Source: Strongylocentrotus droebachiensis
Lineage: Eukaryota; Echinodermata; Echinoidea; Camarodonta; Strongylocentrotidae
NCBI GenBank assembly: GCA_035222895.1
Contig: JAVYIG010006411.1
Location: 54,444-118,443, forward strand
DNA: 64,000 nt
Direction: 5' to 3'
Position 1 is the stretch's first letter. Each line of letters opens with the position of its first letter. Made by a program: the position numbers and the translations under genes. Positions 57,904-64,000 of this stretch are shown in pieces. The notes under the pieces are model-generated. The model was not told where the DNA came from and did not search any database. It saw only the letters and a list, made by a program, of their open reading frames with translations.

Positions 57904-60900
57904 TGCTTCAAATCAAAGATATTTACAATCGTTGTACATTCGATCTGCATAACAAATACAATACAATACAATTCAAAGTAAACAAATGAACATGTAAACG
58001 AATTAATTAGATATCAAATACCAAATCAAATTAAATTAGAGGTCTCCACTTTTGTTTGTGTGTATTCTGTTTTCCTTTTCTGAATGCAATTATATATTCT
58101 ACTTGTTAAAGAAAATCTAGTTCTTTTGTAAAACGTAAAAATGAAAGATTTTTTTCTTCATACTTTGTTTTATAAATAAAATATTTTGCATAAAATATAA
58201 TTGTATTTATAAGATGGTGAGTTTTTTTCGCCAAAACCAAAACAAATATCTAGGAATGAAAATTTTTGAGTGTATACATTTTTTCTTAATAACCAAGCAT
58301 TTATATCAGACCAAAATTGTTGAATTTTAGAACATGTACAAAACAAATGCAATAAACTTTGTGCTTCTTTTTTACAGAAATTACAGACTGGAGAGTTGTG
58401 TATGCCGATTTTATATAAATAATCATTCGTCGCCAAACGACGGTGGATAAATTTAAATTGAAATACACAAATCTTTGTGTCTAGCGTTACCCAATATATA
58501 ATTTCAAATCTATTCTGCCATTGAATTAAGTCTCTCAAATTTACATTCAAATCATATGACCATTTTTCACATTGATTCGTATTCAATAAATTTAAACAAA
58601 ATGTAGACACTAATTTTTCATAACAGGGTTTGGTTACTTTTTTAAATCTAATAAATTTCATATATCCATCTTCTTCTCGTTCTTGTTCTAAATCACCTAT
58701 TTTCAATATTCTTTTCCATTCTTTTTTCATACAAAATAGCAATGCAAAATATTCTAAGTAACATCCTTGATTCAACTGTAAAATTTCCTGTAACTCCAAA
58801 AAAGTTTTAAATGATCCATCTATTTTCATTATATCTTTTACAAACAAAATTCCTTTATCAAACCAGTTTTTATACATAATTGTTTTTCCATCTATTTTTT
58901 TTATATGAGAGTTATTCCATAGCAATTGATTCATAATATCTTTAAATTTCACGGGGTTGTAGTACCTGTAGTGTGACCAAGCAGAAAGAATATCTTTCCA
59001 AAATCCATTTATGCCGCTATAGTTCAAATCACTTCCTATAAAATTACACAAGAATATATACACTCCACCTATTTGTTTAGTATTGGCATAAAACACTGAT
59101 ATAACAACATAACAAAGTAATATCTGTGGTCCAGAAGAATTTGTCGTAACAAGGGATACTGCATACAATATCTAAAGAAAAGTTTACACATGGATTGAAG
59201 TAAGTGAGTTTAAAAGCTGTATTTTGTTTTTTTCTCAAAGACCAAAGCTGTATAACCACGTTCTAGGGATTGGGTATCTTTGCCTCAGATTATGAAACCT
59301 TTAGGTTTCAATTATAAACCTTTAGGTGAGTCAGGAACCCCATGACTTTTACAAGCCGATCTTTTTTATGATTATCAAGTTAGTTATGATTGGAAATTGG
59401 AATTTAAAAAAAAAGTTTTCTCACGGTTTTTACAACACTACAGTCTATTGGGAAAATGAGTATGGTAAAACCGGTCACTCAAAGATTTTTACTATTTTGA
59501 GGCACAACTTTTTTAGGGCTTCAATATTACACTTTAATTATCACAGACACTGATAACACATAGGGCCATGCATCTCAGATTTAACATTGTTAAAACAATG
59601 CCCTTAATGCATTGCATTCTCTCCCGCAGAAAGAGGAGGCTGCTCTGAGGAAGCTGGAGGAGCAGCGCGCCATGGCTGAGAAGAGGGCGCTTCAGCAGGA
59701 GATGCGAGACGGCCTGGACCAGAACATCAAGCTCAAGGCCAAGAGGATGGCAAAGGAGGTCCAGGAGGAGCTGGCCCTCGACATGAAGATCTTGGAGAAA
59801 CTCCTGGAAGAGTCCAGGAACGAGGCCATGGAGATTACACAGAGAAAGGTCAGTTTTCTTCATTTTCATTTCATTTTGTGTTCTTTATTAGCCTCAAATT
59901 TAAAGGAGCTGTAGCATGGGAAATACTGGTTAACGCCATCTATGTCTTATTTTGGACAACTGCACATTAATGAATGGACTTGAGTAACTTTGTCAGCGCG
60001 CTAGCGTTCGCGAAACAGACCAAAGTTCTCATGCTTCTGTTTTGCGTATGTTGCACGCACGTAAATACGTATTATGCCCGATTTTCCCTTGTTGGGCCTC
60101 GGAAAAGATGGATAGTCTCGTCATGCTACAGCCCCTTTAAAAGCATGTATAATTAAAGTCAAGGTTAGAAAATTAATTTGTGACTGCCGTTTTTGTTAAT
60201 TTGTTGGAGAATAGTAAAAGCCATCATTGATTCGTATGGTTTCATCTCCATATTTGTTGTGAAGAGAAAAATAAGATATATATAATAATATATATTCAAT
60301 CAATGATCCGTATAGTTTTATCAAAATAGATATTTAATGGTCCATTTATTTTACCTGTGACAACAAACTTTTGTTTAGCTAAACATCTTGGTATCGATAC
60401 CAGCTTTATTTAAACATATTTGTGGCTTACACCCAGTAAATAAGATCGATTGATCGATCTGTTTTGAAAAACAAGTATTGACTGGGTGTAAGCCACAAAT
60501 ATGTTTAAATAATTGAAATTTCTCCCAGGAAGCATTACATTTATAAAAAATACCAGCTTTGTTAATTAAAGCTTATCTGTACTAGTTTGGCTAGGAGGGA
60601 TTAAACCACACAGGAAGGTCACTGACAGGTGGCTATGTCATAAACTCAGCTCTCAATTAACATAAGAAAAAGAGGATCATGGGGGACCAATGGTCACCGA
60701 TTAGGCACTATTTCTATGTAGAGGGTGCAAGTAGCTACAAGTAGTACAGTGGGCCTTTAAAATTTAATTTTTGGGATATACAGTCATCAGATTTCTTTCC
60801 TGCTTGTGCCGAAACAGAAAGAACTCAGGCAAGAGGACCAGCGCTACCGCAAGTACCTCCAAGAACAGATGCGGCTTGAGCAGCAGCGGGAAGCAGAGAT

Positions 60901-62388
60901 CGACCGCATGATCTCAGCCGAGGTGGAGAGACAGTGGCAGAAGAGGCTATCTCAATGGGCCAAGGAGCGCAACGCCCGCAAGAGGCTCATGGAAGAAGTG
61001 CTGGCGATTAGGAGACAGCAGGTGGAAGAAAGATGTAAGCAGAACTTAATTCGTAATGTGAAGTGGTGGTGGTGGTGTTAATGATGATTGTGATGGTGAT
61101 GATGATGATTGTAATGGTGGTGTTGATGACGAAGATAGTGATGTCATCGTTGAAGAAAAAGAAGAAGAAGAAGAAAAAAAGAAGACAGAGAAACAAAGAA
61201 GACGGAGAAGAAGAAAAAGAAGGAGAAGAAGAAGAAATAAAAAAAAAGTGGAGGAAGAGGAGGGTGATGATGGCTGTGACAATGATGTTTTTGATGATGA
61301 TGTAGAAGAAGAAGAAGATGATGATGATGATAGGAAGGATTTATGATTTAATTAAATCTATGGACTGAAAATGTTGAAAACAGTAAATCAAATTCATATT
61401 CTGAATATTTTCTTCAGTTCAGATGTACAGTTCGTAAAATGCAACTTGAGAGGTGTAAAATTATATCAAATGTTTAAAAAATTGTATTTGTGCCCCCAAA
61501 TATGTTGCTCTCAAGAAAAGGAGAAGGCTTCTGATTTTCTATTTGGAAAAGATTAGATCAATACTTTGAAATAGTTATGGACTACGGAAAGATTGAATGT
61601 TGAATGTATTGATACATTCTTAAAGATAAAGACAAGTTATGGTCATGCAATTGCATTGTGAAAGAAACTTTGTGGAATCGATCAGAAAAGGTTGATCATC
61701 TAGCATAATTATAAGTATTCGTGTGTACTGCAAGGTTCTGGAATCATCAAAATGATAAGAAATTTAGCCCAGTCTTGGTAAAGTTACAAGCACTGTACAC
61801 AGAAAGATGTCTATGGGACTATACGACACGTACCCGACACGTGCGCGATATCTATCAGGTCCAAATAGATATAATAATTTACCAAATGTATCAATTAGTA
61901 GGCGTTTTTTTTGGCAAAATTTGTATCACGTATAATTAAAAACATAATTCTTTCACATGATTGGTAATAAGAGCTTCCATTTCATTTTTTGAGAGGGGGC
62001 GCTTCCAAAACTGATCTTTACCTTTAATCATTTTTTTTCTTTTGAATCAGTGGCCGCCAACGCAAATGCGCAGGCCGAGCTGGCCAAAGAGAGGGAGGCC
62101 ATGCAGGCTGCCATGGAGGAGCACAAGAGACTGGAAGATGAGAAACAGGCTGCAATCCTAGTCGCCAACAAGAACTACGAACAGAACCTCCTGGGACAGA
62201 TGGAGTACACCAACAGACAGCAGGAGCAGGGCAAGGATGAGGAGTACCGGGAGTACCTCCACGGGCTGGAGACGGAGGCACAATATCAGGCCAAGCTGAA
62301 GGAGGCCCTCGCTAGGCCAGTCATCGACAAGGCCCACCCCGTCAGGAGGCAGCACATGTCAGCACGCAAATCTCCTCAGATCGCATAG
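52369..62388 (+). CDS. CFAP53: Cilia- and flagella-associated protein 53 gene, six or seven coding exons
   Basis: Exons 53902-54131, 54465-54638, 55302-55605, 59630-59848, 60818-61034 and 62051-62388 join with GT/AG ends and matching phases to 490 codons from ATG 53911. The product is a continuous charged coiled coil (TPH, trichohyalin-plectin-homology type). It matches CFAP53/CCDC11 as I recall it: LREMLAEENDQYLVEME, EKERLKIVAEKLDQKW, EECEELR, LWEKDRLAKE, RQLVDEV-like ARKRLMEEVLAIR and a C-terminal HPVRRQ. CFAP53 binds inside axonemal doublet microtubules, supports outer dynein arms and is needed for left-right asymmetry in vertebrates. A further 5' exon at 52369-52436 carries the family N-terminal signature but not in frame with its ATG. 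With that exon the length would be about 516 residues, close to the roughly 514 of the human protein. Introns hold many transposons. Confidence 0.95.
53640..53880 (+). mobile_element. LINE 3' tail with ATCA repeats next to CFAP53 exon 2
   Basis: The GCAGGGCCCCCCAAG and GATAGGGCTACCCTG strings followed by AATAAA and (ATCA)n at 53863-53878 are typical of a CR1/jockey 3' end. It ends 22 bp before the acceptor used at 53902. Confidence 0.5.
53902..54131 (+). CDS. CFAP53: CFAP53 exon 2
   Basis: Acceptor ATACAG, AGAGCAAAG then ATG at 53911; MPSKLPADHLILERRKRDD to SLEDRRQ plus AG before donor GTCAGT. Confidence 0.85.
54465..54638 (+). CDS. CFAP53: CFAP53 exon 3
   Basis: Acceptor CTCTCAG. Reads RLREMLAEENDQYLVEME to VAEKLDQKW plus AG, donor GTGCGT. 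This is the best-conserved segment of the family. Confidence 0.93.
55302..55605 (+). CDS. CFAP53: CFAP53 exon 4
   Basis: Acceptor CTGGCAG. Reads REECEELRSTLTRRH through YADLWEKDRLAKEAKEEK to GGKLR, donor GTAAGG, phase 0. GC-rich against AT-rich introns. Confidence 0.93.
56089..56652. mobile_element. hAT-like MITE in CFAP53
   Basis: 564 bp; inverted ends CAGGCCTTCTCAACT and AGTTGAGAAGGCCTG; target duplication CTTTAGAG at 56081-56088 and 56653-56660. Confidence 0.9.
56789..57571 (-). mobile_element. Zinc-finger-carrying MITE, copy C
   Basis: Same ends; target duplication GTGAT at 56784-56788 and 57572-57576. Three tandem internal units of about 175 bp. Zinc-finger fragment on the minus strand near 57375-57455. 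In intron 4 of CFAP53. Confidence 0.88.
57652..57862 (+). repeat. Left copy of a 211-bp LINE target duplication
   Basis: Matches 59092-59302 with one difference (57715 A versus 59155 G), offset exactly 1440 bp. Confidence 0.92.
57863..59091 (-). mobile_element. 5'-truncated L1/Tx1-like LINE insertion
   Basis: An open frame of about 300 codons ending at 58170 reads as the C-terminal part of an L1/Tx1-type ORF2 (FWKDILSAWSHY, IMNQLLWNNSHIK, FKFIHRRLATNDYLYKIGI, then NFCKKEAQSLLHLFCTCSKIQQFW, a CCHC-like zinc knuckle). The 3' poly(A) tail appears as about 40 T at 57861-57901. The insertion is flanked by 211-bp direct repeats. Inside intron 4 of CFAP53 (55606-59629), opposite strand. Confidence 0.88.
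59092..59302 (+). repeat. Right copy of a 211-bp LINE target duplication
   Basis: See 57652-57862. The shared segment stops exactly where the LINE body begins (59091) and where the poly(A) tail begins (57863). Confidence 0.92.
59303..59605 (-). repeat. Dispersed repeat, related to 2205-2505
   Basis: Inverted match to 2205-2505; occupies most of the space between the LINE duplication and the CFAP53 exon at 59630. Confidence 0.7.
59630..59848 (+). CDS. CFAP53: CFAP53 exon 5
   Basis: Acceptor CCCGCAG, 73 codons KEEAALRKLEEQRAM to NEAMEITQRK, donor GTCAGT, phase 0-0. Confidence 0.92.
59904..60136. mobile_element. TTAA-flanked MITE (family T2) in CFAP53
   Basis: 233 bp; inverted ends AGGAGCTGTAGCATG and (reversed) AGGGGCTGTAGCATG, flanked by TTAA on both sides (59900-59903, 60137-60140). 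Confidence 0.8.
60408..60510. repeat. Perfect 30-bp inverted repeat in CFAP53 intron
   Basis: Arms 60408-60437 and 60481-60510 are exact reverse complements. The 43-nt spacer contains the small palindrome GATCGATTGATCGATC. Confidence 0.9.
60570..60756 (+). mobile_element. piggyBac-like MITE (family T1) in CFAP53
   Basis: 187 bp, same family and length as 18339-18525 in the other orientation, flanked by TTAA at 60566-60569 and 60757-60760. Lies 61 bp upstream of the 60818 exon. Confidence 0.85.
60818..61034 (+). CDS. CFAP53: CFAP53 exon 6
   Basis: Acceptor GAAACAG, KELRQEDQRYRKYLQEQM to RRQQVEER plus T, donor GTAAGC. Confidence 0.92.
61062..61340. repeat. GAT/GAA trinucleotide-rich intron segment
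   Basis: Starts 28 bp after the CFAP53 donor at 61035: (GGT)n, (GAT)n and (GAA)n in blocks. It gives lysine/glutamate-rich translations but has no splice support. Confidence 0.85.
61624..62023 (+). mobile_element. TTAA-flanked MITE (family T3) just upstream of the last CFAP53 exon
   Basis: 400 bp; ends AGATAAAGACAAGTTATGG and the inverted CCAAAACTGATCTTTACCT, TTAA at 61620-61623 and 62024-62027. A second copy is at 30386-30771. Its end is 27 bp from exon 62051. Confidence 0.83.
62051..62388 (+). CDS. CFAP53: CFAP53 last coding exon
   Basis: Acceptor GAATCAG; T from the previous exon plus TG gives Leu, then AANANAQAELAKERE to AHPVRRQHMSARKSPQIA and TAG at 62386-62388. Confidence 0.93.
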
Positions 62389-64000
62389 ACATAGACATAG
62401 CCCTTCCACCTATAGAATGTTTTTTCCTATTGATGAATTTGCCTTGAAAGCGTGGTCATTCCAATTTCTATAAAGTAAATGCATGTACCAAATCACAACA
62501 TTCTGTAAACTGGCCTACTGTAACCATTTTACCATTGTCCCTTTGAAGGTACTTCAAGTAGATGTTCATAAAACGCTGTCTATGGGTATGTACTTTTTTT
62601 TGTTTCATGTTCGTTGAAAGGATCCATGTCTCAGCAATATATCAATTGCTTGTGAAAGTTTAATGGTATTTATACTCATATTGAACCTGACCGTTTTTGC
62701 TGCCTTTTCATCATTGTTCCGATATCTGAACAGATCACCAAAAAATAATGTATTCTTGAACGATGGTAAGAAGCAGCACCATTTGACTCCATTTCGCTTG
62801 TGTGGATTTTGTAGCAATTTTGTGTTCACTGTACTCCATTTGAGCTTGACTTTATTCTCATGGATTTGCAGTCATTCAAAGAAAACTTTTAGATGTTAAA
62901 TGTGGATATAATTGCAGGCCTTAAATTTCAACATTTTTAGGGCAAGGCCACTTTTCTGTAGGGCACATTCCTATATAACAATGGGAAGAATTGGAAAGGG
63001 TACAAAAAATCTCCAAGGCCAATGAGAGGGGCATTGAGGCCAATCAAAGGGGCATCCAAGGCCTGGCCTTGGATGGCCTTGGATTAATTTAAGCCCTGTA
63101 ATTGTGCATATTTTGATAATTTCTAACATAAGTTTGATAGAAAATTGAGAAACATCACCCACATGTAGTCGCACATGGAAAAAAGAAAAAAATTGCTAGA
63201 TGTTGTGTGGAACTTAAATGGTATAAGCCAATGGAATATCTTCTTTTTATTTCTTCTTTCTCTTATATATGATAATGGCAACCTTGAACCGAATCAAGTA
63301 TAACTATAATTGTTTATTTACACAAAAATTGTGTTTGTTCAGCAACATGTGTCTTTATTTTCTGATGATTTTAAGAACCAATGTACATAAATTGTTATTT
63401 AAATGATGTAGCGAGTCATGTGACTTAATTGTTAACCCCTATCATTTGTCCTCTGTTGATTATTACATATAATTGTTCCAGATTAGCATTAGTTCAATTC
63501 TACATCCTAATTATTTTTTTGGGGGGAGGGGTGGTCAGTCGTATGGACTGATTAACAAGGGCAAATCAATTGTTATGCCAGAGTCAAAATCTTTCGTTTA
63601 TTGGAATAGCATTTTTGCTTGGGTTGTGAGTGTATGTCAATTAATAGGGATTTGGACAGTCATCTCATACACTGTAAATATGTATAGGCTTGGCATTGAA
63701 GTACTTTCTATATCTCTCCAACCCTGCAGATATTTTTTGATCTGTTTCGGGCTATGGTGACAAGGAGGAAAACTAGTATTTGAAAGTTAGAAATTAAAAG
63801 ATGATAATCTTTTCTGTTTTGGTTTGCGGAATCTGCAAAACAATAACTCCGTCCTCAAGCAGAATATATTAAAAATGTTGTTCATTACAAAAATAATCCA
63901 CCTTGTATGAATTGCAAGTTGTATTCAATATTGTAAATTGTATATAAATATATATTTGTATCTGCATTGGCAAGAGTTTTTCTGTTACAATAACTGTAAA
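62389..64000 (+). other. CFAP53 3' untranslated region and downstream DNA
   Basis: No open frame of note. ATTAAA strings at 63793 and 63868 are possible polyadenylation signals; none is decisive. A GGCCAAGG-rich patch lies at 62990-63090. Confidence 0.4.

Noticed and set aside
58170..59168. Independent 332-codon host gene
   Set aside because: It is the C-terminal part of an L1/Tx1-like ORF2 with a poly(A) tail and target duplication; its first residues lie in the duplicated target.
61046..61305. Open frames on both strands in the GAT/GAA-rich segment
   Set aside because: Simple repeats in a CFAP53 intron; no splice support.

Overview
This is animal nuclear DNA: AT-rich, intron-rich and crowded with transposable elements. 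The gene content suggests a marine invertebrate deuterostome, most likely an echinoderm such as a sea urchin. Such genomes carry large, recently duplicated families of NLR genes (NACHT-domain innate immune receptors) with N-terminal death domains. The species is inferred from family knowledge, not proven.

Layout. Three paralogous NLR genes lie head-to-tail on the minus strand: NLR-1 (19408 to 1692), NLR-2 (35239 to 27575) and NLR-3 (50275 to 42243). Each has six coding exons whose splice phases can be followed. Exons 1 and 2 each encode half of a death domain. Exon 3 encodes a variable array of about 92-residue modules followed by a second death domain. Exon 4 (306 nt in all three) is a third death domain. 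Exon 5 (1553 nt in all three) is the NACHT ATPase with its winged-helix region. Exon 6 is LRR-like. NLR-1 (1504 codons) and NLR-3 (1229 codons) are open throughout. NLR-2 carries a frameshift, a lost splice donor and a nonsense codon, so I call it a pseudogene. The module array is the most variable part: 5, 1 and 2 copies in NLR-1, -2 and -3.

On the plus strand, 52369-62388 holds the ciliary gene CFAP53, a microtubule inner protein of motile cilia. Six exons give 490 codons from the ATG at 53911. An upstream exon at 52369-52436 carries the family's N-terminal signature but seems to lack one base. An X-box-like site and a perfect CRE lie about 330 bp upstream of that exon.

The rest is mobile DNA, much of it with exact boundaries that can be read here. 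There is a non-autonomous Helitron whose empty site is visible at the paralogous position; a 5'-truncated L1/Tx1-like LINE flanked by a 211-bp target duplication; three copies of a MITE with 5-bp target duplications that carries a zinc-finger fragment; several TTAA-flanked piggyBac-like MITEs; and three hAT-like elements with 8-bp target duplications. Nested insertions give a relative order of events. The NLRs and their flanks are tandem segmental duplicates, so each copy serves as an empty-site control for insertions in the others.
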